Below, one piece after another: positions 22,964 to 33,210 of a stretch of DNA of 64,000 bases (positions within the stretch are counted from its first letter, which is position 1; every line of letters starts with the position of its first letter). Under the pieces are notes generated by a model. That model saw only the letters and a program-made list of their open reading frames with translations, was not told the DNA's origin and ran no database searches. The translations under genes were made by a program, and so were the position numbers. Source of the stretch: Symsagittifera roscoffensis (Eukaryota; Xenacoelomorpha; Acoela; Convolutidae). The stretch spans positions 31,687,301 through 31,751,300 of the forward strand of contig NC_087066.1 of assembly GCF_963678635.1 (NCBI RefSeq). The letters are read 5' to 3'.

Positions 22964-23612
22964 TTGTTGACACTTTTGGCATGAGAAAATGGTGTGAAAA
23001 CAAAATTAAAAAACAAGCATTTTTTTATTGAATAATTTGCTTAAAGCGAACACTATTGCTAAAAAAAATTGCCACAAAAGTATTTATTAGAAGCTACGCA
23101 TTTGCTTGATTTGTCGGCGTTTCAATCTTTTTAGGCCTTTCTCATTATAGCTCATCTCTTCAGAGAATCATAGCCCCCTGGTAAATTGATTGGATAGAAC
23201 AAATAAACATGCTTGGTGAAGTAGCAGTTGCATATTTATTTGTCTATTACTAGTAACTCTATGCAGAGCTTAGCCCAGTTTTTAGAAAATATGTATGCAC
23301 TTGTATGAAGGAATTTTTGAAGGAAAGCACATTGATTGTTTTGAAATGAATTGACAATTGTTAAACTTGGAAGAAGACTATATTTACTTGCTACTAGGCT
23401 GGAGGAGGGGCTGTAATGCGAAAGACTTGACTTTTTTTTTCGGAACATTTGCTGAGCTAGAGTCAACGAGTGTTTGATGTTTTAGACTTGAAGTATTTAA
23501 CAATATGGACTTAAAGCTTATCTAAAAGAGCGAACTCATTTTATGTGTAGTGTGGCAAATAGCATGTGTCTCTTAGTATGCGGTATGGGCATCAATTAGG
23601 TTTCACTCAGGC
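22964..23612 (+). repeat. Block X, copy 3
   Basis: Complete X copy. It is followed directly by the segment that has a diverged paralogue at 28.17-28.9 kb, which shows that X3 occupies the ancestral position relative to that flank. Confidence 0.9.
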
Positions 23613-23984
23613 AAAAAAAAATGCAAAAACTTTCACTTGATTTTTATCAGGATTGAAAAGGTCATTTTGCCCAACTAAGTTTGCGTGTAGAAACACGCTG
23701 TTCAAACTTGGGAATTTCAATAACCAATTCTTGAAGTAGCTAGCTAATCAATTGTTTTTACAAGGGCATACTAATCAACATTTTTACATAAACAGGCTAA
23801 AGCTAAATAGCTGGTCTGTTTCGCAATTTTTTTTTCGTCTTTTTCAAATGCAACTTGACATATCAATTTTCTTAACGCCAAATCAAGTTTGAATCAGAGC
23901 AGGTAATTTCTAATTGCGAACTAAAAGTTTTTTCTGAAAAACAACTCTGTTTTAATCTGAAGAAATTAAAATTGCTTTTTTTGG

Positions 23985-24080
23985 AGCGTCCATGCCTTAG
24001 AGATCTCTTATCACTTATTATAGTGATAAAAGCATTTCTCTTTGGATCCTAAGATTGAGATTCAAATCCCGGTCGGAAAT
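23985..24080 (+). other. tRNA-derived SINE head
   Basis: tRNA-like segment with box B-like GAGATTCAAATCCCGG (24057-24072) and an internal stem TATCACTTATTATAGTGATA. It is the paralogue of 28500-28598. Too degenerate for a tRNA gene. Confidence 0.5.
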
Positions 24081-24404
24081 TGATTGTTTTCGATTCATTA
24101 CGATAAGATTTTTTTTCTAAGAAATTTTGACTAAATGGACTACGGTTTGTCTGCTTGAATGATTGTCGACCTTGCTTCTAAGTAAAAGAATTTTTTCTGT
24201 TTTAAAATTTTTTCAAAAAAGGGACAGTCATTCTGTTACTGATTTTTTTTAAATTTTAGTAAAAGGCCCAACTAAGAATTTCGAGAATTGTGAGCAGGTT
24301 ATGCAATCAGATCGGTCTGTTTGATCTTCCTTTGTTCTTAAGTTACCTTTGATCGTTTCCGAGACATTTTAAAGACTTTTCTCTGACTTCCAGTGATCTG
24401 TACA

Positions 24405-24455
24405 CACCAAATTGTGTGCTTATCCAGTGCACAGTTTGGCCTCGTAATTTTTTGG
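24405..24455 (-). mobile_element. Terminus of the ACGAGGCCAAACTG transposon family
   Basis: Contains CCAGTGCACAGTTTGGCCTC followed by GTAAT, the same right end as the element finishing at 43169. A diverged counterpart ends the paralogous segment near 28900. The opposite end was not located here. Confidence 0.55.
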
Positions 24456-24779
24456 TTTAAGTTGAATTGTTTAGGGAATTCAGAAAAAAAGGCGCCCAGT
24501 AGCAAAACTACTGCTGCTGGGAAAATAGCAAAAAAACAGACAGTTGAAAAGTGATATATGTGAACTCTTTTTGTGCGTCAACAAGTTCAAGAATTTAATT
24601 CTGAGCAGATCTATCGAAAATATTTGGGACAATTTGGGGCATTGGTTTGCGGCTACTCAGGATCTGCACTTTTTGTTAGCAGTGCTCTTTATTTCAATTA
24701 GTTTTCAAATTTTCGCGTTTGAGAACAAAAACACACATTTTTTTCTTTTTTTAACTTTTTTTTGTTCGAATGATCCAAA

Positions 24780-26720
24780 ATATGATTACGCTTGCGATTC
24801 GCAAGCGTTATCAAAATGGGAATGTAGATTTTTTTTCGGGATAACTTTTAGTTTAACAAAACCATTTGAATCCTTTATTCAAGTTCAAGTTCAGTTAGTA
24901 CTGATCATTTAGGCGAAATTGATAATGCTATGCGGCTGGCTTACTCAATTTTATGAAAACTTAAATTTAACTACAGGGTGGGTACTAGTTACTACAGGGT
25001 AGTTTCAAGGGTACCTAAAACGTTTGAAATTTTATAAAAAAAATTTCCGGCTCATCTGGTGCTTGCTCAAATATTGTCGGACTTGTTTCCGCTTCCTACT
25101 TTTTTCAGTTACTAATTTGATTTTCAAATGTTTTGCTTGGCAAGTTTGTCTGGACTTCCTATGTGATAGAACAGTTATTATGAGAATATATGGGTTTGTA
25201 TTTTTTTCTGTTCTTTAGAAAACTTCATCACTGTTTCCTAACCAATTTTCAAAAGACTTTATCCATAGAAAGTCTCCACGCTCCTCACGCTCTTGTATGC
25301 CTGCATAATTCCTTGATATCTTTTTATTTCACCCCTTTGTCTACTGCCTTCGAAAAAGTCTGCGGGGGAAATTTGACCAAAATTTTTGATTTTTCTTTTG
25401 TTTTCTCAAAAACTAACCGACTAAATCTGAAATTTTGGTTTCCTCGAATAAAAACGATTTGAAAATCTCCCCTCTCTGAGCGGCTACGCTCAAAATTTAC
25501 TTACACATGAATTATGGCCCTCGGATTAGTGAAACTGGAATAGTTTTGACTTTTCTCAAAAACCAACCTCTCAAACCTGCTGTTTTGGGTGCAATTGAAT
25601 AAACAGATAGTGGGAACCTTTCCTGTTTTAACGGCTATTCACAAATTTTTTATACAAGATTTCATCGTCCTCGGAAAAGTTAGTTAGTGATTTTTCGAGC
25701 GTTTTTTTTAATTTTAATACTTTTGCCAAAAAAGACCCTCCCATATCTGAGGTTTTGAGTGCAATCCAGAGAACGAGTTTTGAGAAGCCCCTTTGCATAT
25801 GCAACTACGCCCAAAATTTAGGACACAAAAAATTATGACCTTCGTAGGAGTCAAAAATTTAATTTTTTCAACCGATTGTTGAAACTTTTGACTCTTCTCG
25901 AGAACTACCGTGCCAAACCTGGTTTTTGGGTTCCATCAAAAAAATAGGTGATTTGAATCTCTTTTGCATGAGTGGCTACGCGGAAAAGGCTATGTTTCTC
26001 GAAAATGTCATTTTTCTTATTTGTTGATCGTTTTTGGACTTTTCTCGATAACTTTTCTGCCAAATCTGATTTCATAGGTTTAATCGATGACATAGATTGT
26101 TGAACGCTTACTTTCATTATTTGCTGCTTCCAGTTTTTTCAGAAAAAAATTATGATACTCAAACAAGTGAAAGTTTTGAAACTTTGTCCTTTTTTTGACT
26201 TTACTCGAAAATTACTGCACCAACTCTCAGGTTGAGTGTTCAATCGTGAAACCCGATTTTAAGATTCTCCTCTTCTTAACCCACCACCGACTTGTTACTA
26301 ACAGAAAAATTACTGATTTCGATAACTCAAATTTTTAAAAGTACCCTATCAAATGTAAGATAAAAATTTCAATCGAAAGAAGCGGTTGCGCAAATGTTTT
26401 CTGCAGAAGTGGGTCCCTCTAATGTTTTGAAAGAGAAAAATGATGTCTTCATTCTTCTCATTTATTTTAGTAGAGAAGCAAGTAAGGCATTGGGCAAAGT
26501 CCAATTTTTGAAATTATGTATTTGATCCCCCATCAGTATAACAAACTCAGAAAATATCAGACAAGTGCCTACTGCTTTAACCGGGCTCTAACTGATATTC
26601 ATCGAGACAATAGAAAAGTTAGTTCCCCCTCTTTTTTCAATTTTGAAGTGTTTTTTCTGGAATCATGTTTTTATGATTGCATTGTAGCATCTGTGTTGAA
26701 GTAGACGAAATTTTAAAAAA
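24780..26720 (+). mobile_element. Composite dispersed element, copy I
   Basis: Shares order and sequence with 43605-45260 and 49160-50640. It starts with a GCAAGCGTTATCAAA phrase and a 'tttttcgggttaaca'-like phrase, then a body with 'tcggcnnnnnttgtttctgctt', then the roughly 150-bp internal array (25375-26300), then a tail with 'catcagtataacaaa', 'ctgggc/ccgggct' and 'attcatcgaga-a-a-aaaagtt'. No protein-coding frame is conserved between copies, so it is either non-autonomous or a decayed element. Class unknown. Confidence 0.6.
25375..26300 (+). repeat. About six degenerate units of ~150 bp
   Basis: Each unit runs: 'ttttgacttttctcgaaaact(a)cc', 'tgccaaatctgatnttttgggttcaatc', 'gcataagcggctacgcccaaa', 'aaaaattatgnccntcggaaaagtc'. 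Units begin near 25375, 25535, 25690, 25860, 26015 and 26165. Similarity between units is moderate, so the array is old. The same array is in the copies at 43.9-45.0 and 49.9-50.5 kb. Confidence 0.7.
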
Positions 26721-26899
26721 AAATCTATACTTTTCTGCTGAGACTTTGAGTTTTAAACAATTTTTTAGGTGAGTCGTTATATTTGTGGTTTCTGCGTTTC
26801 TCTTATTTCCCCACATTTCAGACTGAGTTATTTTGTTATACAAAACGTTTTTTTTGCGACTCAAAGCCTTTTTTTTGCGTACAAAAGTTTCACGTGAGA

Positions 26900-28900
26900 C
26901 CACTTGAGAGAGTTGCATAAAATTGAAATGAACAGAATCGATTTAAAAGAGCAAATGACCTATTTCAGAATTTTTTTTGACAGCAAAATTATAATTTCAG
27001 ACAGAACGTATGTCTCAAAGTCACCTAAATTTGCCTGCAACAATTGCTCAAAGGGGTCAGATTTTAGGTCTGAACGTCGCGTGAAAACTCAAATCTAAAT
27101 GGAAGATTGTTTGAATTTGGTGGAATAAACTTTTTATTTAGGTTTGTTTTTTATTGTATTTAGATAATGGTCAAAGTTTTGCAGAGACAAAAATTCAAGT
27201 AAAGAAATCAATCTACCAATAACGCACAATTTTAGGTTGTGATTTTGACTTTAAAAGCAATTCTATACAAAAGTCTTACAAACTAGTTTTGGCTTTTTGT
27301 CCGAAAAAGCTTTGCATTGGAAACATTTCAGAACGTTTTCAGTTCAATACTACCTTTTGCTGGGTGATATCAGAAAAATTATCGGGCAAACTCAAGAAGT
27401 TGCAAAATATTTCTGACCCTTAACTTAATTAATCCAAAAAAATAGTTAATGTATTAAAAAAAAATAGTTGGCAGTATTTTGTTCAGTAAAGGAACTTGAA
27501 ACAATTTAGTGAACTGAAGCTGCTTTTGTGATTTTGAAATCCCTTGTTGACTTTTTTGGCATGAGAAAATGGTGGGAAAACAAAAATAAAATACAAACGC
27601 TTTTTTGATCGAATAATTTGCTGAAAGCAAACACTTGCTAAAAACACTTGCCATAAAGTTTGTTATTTGAAGCTTTGCTTTTGCTTGATTTGCCGACGTT
27701 TTAATTTTTTGCCTTTCTCATTATATTCTTTAGAGAAATGCAGCCTCTTCGTAATTAAATTAAATAGAACCATTTAAGCACCATTTGCATATTTATTCGT
27801 CTACTTTTTACTAGTAACTCTATGCTGAGTCCAGTTCTTAGGAATTATGTATGCATTTTCATGAATGCAATTTTGAATGAAAGCACAGCGATTGTTTTCA
27901 AGTCAATTAAAAACTATCAAACTGGGGAAGGGGGTTATAATTTGTACTGTTACTAGGCTTGTGGTGAGGGTGCTGTTATGCAAAACACCCAAATTTTTGC
28001 TCTGAACACATTGAGTGGCTGAGCTTCGTTGAACGAAATTTGTTTTCGAGTTTGTGGACTTGAAGTATTGAAAAAATAGTCTTGAAACTTATCTGAAAGC
28101 GAACTAATTTTGTGTGTAGTGTAGCAAAAAGCATGTCTCTTAGCATGCGGTATGGGATCAATTAGGTGTTCATTCATGCGAAAAATAATTTAGCCCAAAT
28201 TTTTTCTCAATTTCTATCACGCTTGAAAGAGTCACTTTGCCCAATTAAGTTTGCGGGTACAAACACGCTGTTCAAACTTGCGAGTTTCAATAACCGGTTC
28301 TTGAAGTAGTTAGCTACAAAATTGTTTTTTTTTTCACAAGGGCACACTAATCAACATTTTTACTTAGACAGCCATTTTATAAAAAAATTGAAATACCATT
28401 TCACATTTCACCCAGAGCAGGTAACTTCTAATTGCGAACTAGACATTTTTCCAGAAAACAACTGCTTTAATCTCAAGAAAGGAAAATTGCTTTTTTGTGG
28501 AGCTTCCATGCCCTAGAGGTCTCATATCACTTATTAAGCTGATAAAAGCATTTATCTGTGGATCCTCAGACTGGGGTTGAAATCCCGGTCGGACTTTGTT
28601 TGTTTCCAACTCATGACTATTTGAGAAAAAATTCTGAGAAATTTTAACTCATCGGACCATCGTATGTCAGCCTAGTTTTTCTTTGAATTTTACTTTTTTT
28701 TTTCAAAACAAAATTTGAGAGTCACTCTGTTACTGATTCTTGGTGTTTTTTGCTGAGGTTTTCATTGCAACGACAAACTGCAAAATTTTTGAGAATTGTG
28801 AGCGGCTCATTCAAAGCCTTGTTTCAAGACTTGTCTCTAGAATCCAGTGACCTGTACACACTAAATTGTGTGCCTATCACAATTAGGTCTCGTAATGTTT
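26900..28900 (+). repeat. Older copy of the Y-X-flank segmental duplication
   Basis: Diverged, collinear counterpart of 22.0-24.47 kb. Y-like sequence is at about 26.9-27.5 kb (for example AAATGACCTATTTCAG), X-like at about 27.54-28.17 kb (TTGGCATGAGAAAATGG, TAGCATGCGGTATGGG), then the flank with the tRNA-like head. Divergence is much higher than among X1-X3, so this duplication predates the local tandem expansion. Confidence 0.75.
28500..28598 (+). other. tRNA-derived SINE head
   Basis: Paralogue of 23985-24080, with a better box B (GGGGTTGAAATCCC at 28573-28586) followed by GGTCGGAC and a T-rich stretch. The acceptor stem does not pair well, so it is not called a tRNA gene. Confidence 0.5.
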
Positions 28901-28990
28901 CGCTTAAGATGAGTTGGACTAGCTCGTCTATAATAGGTATAGATCTTGTGTCCTTGTCGAGGTCTTTTTCGAGGTCTTGTCATATCCATT

Positions 28991-29873
28991 TTTATTAAAT
29001 CAAACCCGAACCATTAATTTTCATTATACATTATATTTTGGATAGAATTGCGATAAAAAACAAGTTTCTAAGAATTACCACTAACATCAATTGTAAATAG
29101 AAAAACTAAATTTTTGTTGTCAGGTCTTGTCAGGAGCTGAATTCTCAGACGCCTTTTTGTAAAATTAAACCCGAACTATCAATTATAATTATACATTATT
29201 TGCTATATAAACATTTTGAAACGAAGTCGCTATTTTTGGTCTGTTTTTCTTGTGTTCGAAAGTTAATTGTGTTTTGGTAGAGCTAGGAAAATCAAGTTGT
29301 CAATCTAAAAACTCGCACAAAAATCTTCACAAGCAATCACCGTCTGACAACAAAAATTTAACGAAATTTATAATAAAATGGTATGATGCACTTTTTGAAA
29401 CGAAAGCGCTATTTTTGGTCTGTTTTTCTTGTGTATTTGAAAATTAATCGTGTTTTGGTAAACCTAGGAAAACCAATTAATGGATGATTGATTATTTTAT
29501 TTTTAACAGCAAAAACTGAATTTTCAAACACAATTTGGTTTTTCAATTAACAATTGAAGTATTGATATTCAACTTGCAAATCACACCATTCAATATCCAA
29601 ATCACTTTATTCAACTTCCGAACAAATGATTTTTTTCATTCCGAACAAATGATTTTTGTGCGAAATTTAGGTTGACAAATTGATTTACCAAGCTCCACCA
29701 AAACATGATTAATTTTCGAACACGCAAGAAAAACGGACCAAAAATAGCGCTTGCGTTTCAAAAAGTTCACCGTACAATTTTATTATAGGAAAAAACTCCG
29801 CGGAGCTGTTCTTTTTTGGTATATTCAAAAGATAATGTATAATGAAAATTGATGGTTCGGGTTTGATTAAACA
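28991..29873. mobile_element. Inverted-repeat element with a nested second element
   Basis: The left end (28991-29040) carries AAATCAAACCCGAACCATTA then ATTTTCATTATACATTA; the right end (29825-29873) is its reverse complement. A second direct copy of the left motif is at 29161-29201. The inner element occupies 29371-29790. Confidence 0.65.
29371..29790. mobile_element. Foldback-type element with ~110-bp inverted arms
   Basis: The left arm (29371-29480: CACTTTTTGAAACGAAAGCG, then CTATTTTTGGTCTGTTTTTC) is complementary to 29655-29790. A direct extra copy of the arm is at 29209-29325. Between the arms lies AT-rich sequence with a duplicated GAACAAATGATTTTT. No coding capacity. Confidence 0.75.
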
Positions 29874-30207
29874 AATTTAAACCGAATCAACTCGACAAAG
29901 ACATCTAGGTCTTCAAACATAATGTGCTTGATTCGGAAATTCAAATGTGTGCTTTGAAGTTGAATATCAATACTTTCAATTATTGTGAAAAAACCAGATT
30001 TTATTTGGAAATTCAGTTTTTTCTATGTTAATAATAAATTAACCAATTATTAGCCTTCCGTGGGCCTCTCCTTTTTGCTAGCTTATCGATCAGCAGACAA
30101 TCTCCTTCCTATACCTTCTTGAAATGAACTGAAATAAACCTAATCATGAAATAAATTGAACTTGAATGCACTCATTATGCGTAAAAAAGGTCCATAAAAT
30201 AATTCTA
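29874..30207. other. Gene-free spacer
   Basis: AT-rich DNA between the inverted-repeat element and the 3' end of the PARP-like gene. No further structure is seen. Confidence 0.4.
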
Positions 30208-30213
30208 TTTATT
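30208..30213 (-). terminator. Polyadenylation signal of the PARP-like gene
   Basis: TTTATT on the plus strand reads AATAAA on the minus strand, about 105 bases downstream of the stop codon at 30319-30321. It is the first canonical hexamer seen downstream. Confidence 0.5.
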
Positions 30214-30318
30214 TTTGACTTACTCCCAATCTATTAAAAAAGTTAATGGATTCAGCCAATTAATAGAATTCGATAAATATGAACTTAGAACTATTTAAAA
30301 TCATTTGCAGTTATTCTA

Positions 30319-33210
30319 TTAGGTATATTTCCAGTGAACGACAAACACGGGTAGTATTTGGTCCACGTTTTGGATGATTGTTATCCTCGCATATCTCCCT
30401 GCTTCCTGGTCGACCGTATGTGCGTCATGGTCGTTACAAATTTGTCTGATCTGGCTTGTCATAACAGGACACTGTTTCGCGTCCTTTTGCACCCCACACA
30501 AAACTCTCGACATGATCAAGCTTCCCTTATGACCTCCTGTAAAATGAATGGACAAATCCGCATGCTCAGAGAAGTAAATCCCAAATCCATACCGATATCT
30601 CTTCACTTTTTCCAGAGAGAAGTTGTGTTTCATTATTGGCTCTGGATCCTCCAATGGGGTCCCGTGTAGCACTAGAATCTCTCGAGTGAACTCTTTTCCT
30701 CTGCTAAGCCCCAGATGTTTTCGCCTCGCCTCAAATTTCGACTCCAGTTCTGGATTAATGAACATGTCCACGTAATCAACAGTTGCACGCAACCCACATA
30801 ACTGAGCTAGGCGCAAAAAGTGACTTTCGGCGTATCGGAAGTAAGCGTCTATAGAGTCATTGAAGTTGATATATCTGTTTGGTTTCAGTTTAAACTTCTG
30901 GAACCCGCCAGTTCTCCATTTTTCAGTCAATTTAGACCCAAACAAACCTTGATCGATGGCTTTTTCCATTTCTTGGACGTTATCTCGAGGCCTGCGACAA
31001 ACGTTTATCATACTTCCATCTGTCAAATTCCAGGCTATTCCCTGCGCCACTCCGTTGCCATTCTGGCCAACATTTAGCATACAATTCCACGATTTACTGC
31101 AATTCTCTTCCGCACAATAAATGAAAAAGGATATCACCCTTTCCGAAATAGTGGTCAGCTGTTGATATTTTTCTTCAATATCGGCCGAACTTATAGAGGT
31201 AACATAGATTTTATTATACTGAGCACCGAATTTGGCCCATTTGTTTGATTCGGGTTCAGTCTCCAGGTACCACGTCCAGTCTTTTTCCACTGCTAATCTA
31301 GATATCTGGACAAAATTATCATCAACAGCTGTCATTGTATCAAAGTCAACGTTTAGTTTGAATTGGAACTGCATCCAAATTGATTCGACCTCCACCGTTT
31401 TTGCGCTAGGATCCAAGTAAAACTCTTCCAGGATTTTGTTAGACTTTGGCCTAAAATAAAGCCATTTCTCATCATTTTTCATTTTGTATCTCCAACAAAA
31501 ACTTGATTTCCCGACAGGGTGAATTCTCAAACATTTGTCCCCAAAGCAACATGTGTTCCGAAGGTAATAAATGCAAATATCATCGATGCTCTCAGGAACT
31601 GCAGCTGTTTTTTCACTGATTGTTTGCCTTTCTGAGCAAGACGTTGTAACGCTGGGTGCTTCAAACTTCACGGATTTCTGACTTGTAACCTGATTTTTTA
31701 TCGTTGCTCGTATGCGGTATGCATCTGCAAGCTCTTCAGCAGTTCCGGTGAGACCTCTGAATTCGAGAATGTCAACATCTTTTGCCCACAAGCTATGTCG
31801 TAAGAGACATGTTGAACCATTTTCACAACTCGAAGTAGCCCAGTCCTTGCACAGATGAACATAGGGGCAATTATTTTTGTTCTTACATCCGAAGTGTTTG
31901 TTATAAAATCTGCAAACTTCGGGCAAATCATGTCCCACACGCGCGCCATTCTGGAACGCCTGTGTTGAATCATGTGAAGTGGAGTTCTTTTGATATGACT
32001 GTCCGGCACTAGCGTCATTCTGGAGCGCTGGTGTTAAATCATTCGAAGCCAGATTCTTCTGTTGGTATGACCCTCCGAGATTCGCGTGATTGTGGAACGT
32101 CTGTGTTGAATCATGTGAAGTGGAGTTCTGTTGGTATGACTGTCCGACACTCGCGTCATTCTGGAACGCCTCTGTTGAATCATGTGAAGTGGAGTTCTTC
32201 TGTTGGCATGACTGTCCCACACTCGCGTCATTCTGGAACGCTTCTGTTGAATCATGTGAAGTGGAGTTCTGTTGGTATGACTGTCCGACACTCGCGTCAT
32301 TCTGGAATGCCTGTGTTGAATCATGTGAAGCGGAGTTCTTTTGGTATGACTGTCCGACACTCGCTTCCTTCTGGAATGCCTGTGTTGAATCATGTGAAGC
32401 GGAGTTCTTTTGTTGTGACTGCCCGACACTCGCGTCATTCTGGAATGCCTGTGTTGAATCATGTGAAGCGGAGTTCTTTTGGTATGACTGTCCGACGCTC
32501 GCGTCATTCTGGAATGCCTGTGTTGAATCATTTAAAGTGGGTTTCTTCTGTTGGTATGATTGTTCGACACTAGCGTCCTTCTGGAACGCTTCGTTTAAAT
32601 TTTTCGCGGTGGGGTTCTTCTGTTGGTATGAATGTCCGACGTTCGCATCATTCTCGACCGCCTGTGTTAGATCTCTTAGCACGCGACGCTCCTTTGAGTC
32701 AATCAGACATCTATGTCTCCGAATTTTCATTTTATCTATATCAGACAAACTGTGCTCATAAGGACAATTATCTTCGCGCTTGCATGACATCAATGTGAAT
32801 GGTTTGCATATATGTAAATAAGAACATACTAAATCCGATGTGCACCCTTTGGGAAGATTGTAAGCAAGACAAATTTCTGGATTACGATTGCTTGAAGATG
32901 ACATCATTTGAGGATTGCTCGAAGATCGCTCGAGCAGCTTTAAGATCGCTCCAACAGCATCTGACTTTTCGAGGATTTTCTGAAGTTCAGAACGATTCTT
33001 TGGATGAAAACCATGTTTCCGCAGCTTGATTTTTTCATCTTCTAAATTATGTGATCTATCGCAAAGGGATCCGAGAAAGCATTCTGCGAAAAGCCAAATA
33101 TGACAAAAATGCAGACTGAGGCAATCATATTTTTGGGAGCATCCTGTTTTTAAGTTGTAGAACACGCATAAATCTAACTTTTCTCCAGCGTCTTTTGCTT
33201 GATTATTCAT
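30319..33210 (-). CDS. CCCH-zinc-finger / WWE / PARP protein (PARP12/ZAP-like), single exon
   Basis: Intact 963-residue frame. Seven CCCH fingers are visible: two tandem pairs (C15-C24-C30-H34 with C36-C44-C50-H54; C114-C123-C129-H133 with C135-C143-C149-H153), an 11-copy repeat (about 180-430), a third pair (C433-C442-C448-H452, C454-C462-C468-H472) and a single finger (C546-C554-C560-H564). WWE-like stretches follow: WRYKMKNDEKWLYF at 573-586, and WTWYLE with W658. The C-terminal ART domain (about 740-963) has LHGT (H849), GFGIYF (Y879) and I952 where PARP1 has its catalytic Glu. H-Y-I predicts mono-ADP-ribosylation. Family knowledge: PARP12/13 bind RNA and act in antiviral and stress responses; that role here is inferred. 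The ATG has A at -3 and an in-frame stop about 30 bases upstream. It has no introns, unlike the other genes in the window, so a retrocopy origin is possible. Confidence 0.93.
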   Translation of the reverse strand: MNNQAKDAGEKLDLCVFYNLKTGCSQKYDCLSLHFCHIWLFAECFLGSLCDRSHNLEDEKIKLRKHGFHPKNRSELQKILEKSDAVGAILKLLERSSSNPQMMSSSSNRNPEICLAYNLPKGCTSDLVCSYLHICKPFTLMSCKREDNCPYEHSLSDIDKMKIRRHRCLIDSKERRVLRDLTQAVENDANVGHSYQQKNPTAKNLNEAFQKDASVEQSYQQKKPTLNDSTQAFQNDASVGQSYQKNSASHDSTQAFQNDASVGQSQQKNSASHDSTQAFQKEASVGQSYQKNSASHDSTQAFQNDASVGQSYQQNSTSHDSTEAFQNDASVGQSCQQKNSTSHDSTEAFQNDASVGQSYQQNSTSHDSTQTFHNHANLGGSYQQKNLASNDLTPALQNDASAGQSYQKNSTSHDSTQAFQNGARVGHDLPEVCRFYNKHFGCKNKNNCPYVHLCKDWATSSCENGSTCLLRHSLWAKDVDILEFRGLTGTAEELADAYRIRATIKNQVTSQKSVKFEAPSVTTSCSERQTISEKTAAVPESIDDICIYYLRNTCCFGDKCLRIHPVGKSSFCWRYKMKNDEKWLYFRPKSNKILEEFYLDPSAKTVEVESIWMQFQFKLNVDFDTMTAVDDNFVQISRLAVEKDWTWYLETEPESNKWAKFGAQYNKIYVTSISSADIEEKYQQLTTISERVISFFIYCAEENCSKSWNCMLNVGQNGNGVAQGIAWNLTDGSMINVCRRPRDNVQEMEKAIDQGLFGSKLTEKWRTGGFQKFKLKPNRYINFNDSIDAYFRYAESHFLRLAQLCGLRATVDYVDMFINPELESKFEARRKHLGLSRGKEFTREILVLHGTPLEDPEPIMKHNFSLEKVKRYRYGFGIYFSEHADLSIHFTGGHKGSLIMSRVLCGVQKDAKQCPVMTSQIRQICNDHDAHTVDQEAGRYARITIIQNVDQILPVFVVHWKYT
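31921..32673 (-). repeat. In-frame minisatellite, 11 units of 69-72 bp
   Basis: Encodes eleven units of 23-24 residues with consensus DSTQAFQNDASVGQSYQ plus (Q)KNSASH. The central units are almost identical and the outer ones (DLTQAVENDANVGHSYQ, DSTQTFHNHANLGGSYQ) are diverged, the usual gradient of an array that grows from the middle. Length changes are multiples of three (KNS against QKNS), so the frame is kept. Long antisense frames here, one on each alternate frame, are by-products. Confidence 0.95.

Larger units (their letters stand above)
23613..24470 (+). repeat. Segment paralogous to 28.17-28.9 kb
   Basis: Shares long ordered similarity with 28170-28900: GAAACACGCTGTTCAAACTT/ACAAACACGCTGTTC, 'caataacc-ttcttgaagtag', the tRNA-like head and the end CTCGTAAT. 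Together with blocks Y and X it forms a segmental duplication of about 2 kb against 26.9-28.9 kb. Confidence 0.7.

Noticed and set aside
21199-23466. Three minus-strand frames with near-identical peptides
   Set aside because: They repeat because block X is triplicated; no start, splice or homology support.
24544-24912. 122-residue plus-strand frame
   Set aside because: Spans the boundary between a duplicated junction and the start of a composite repeat; not conserved in the other copies.
32031-32761. Plus-strand frames of 180 and 223 residues, repetitive and Cys/Trp/His-rich
   Set aside because: Antisense shadows of the 69-72-bp in-frame repeat in the PARP-like gene; periodicity alone keeps them open.
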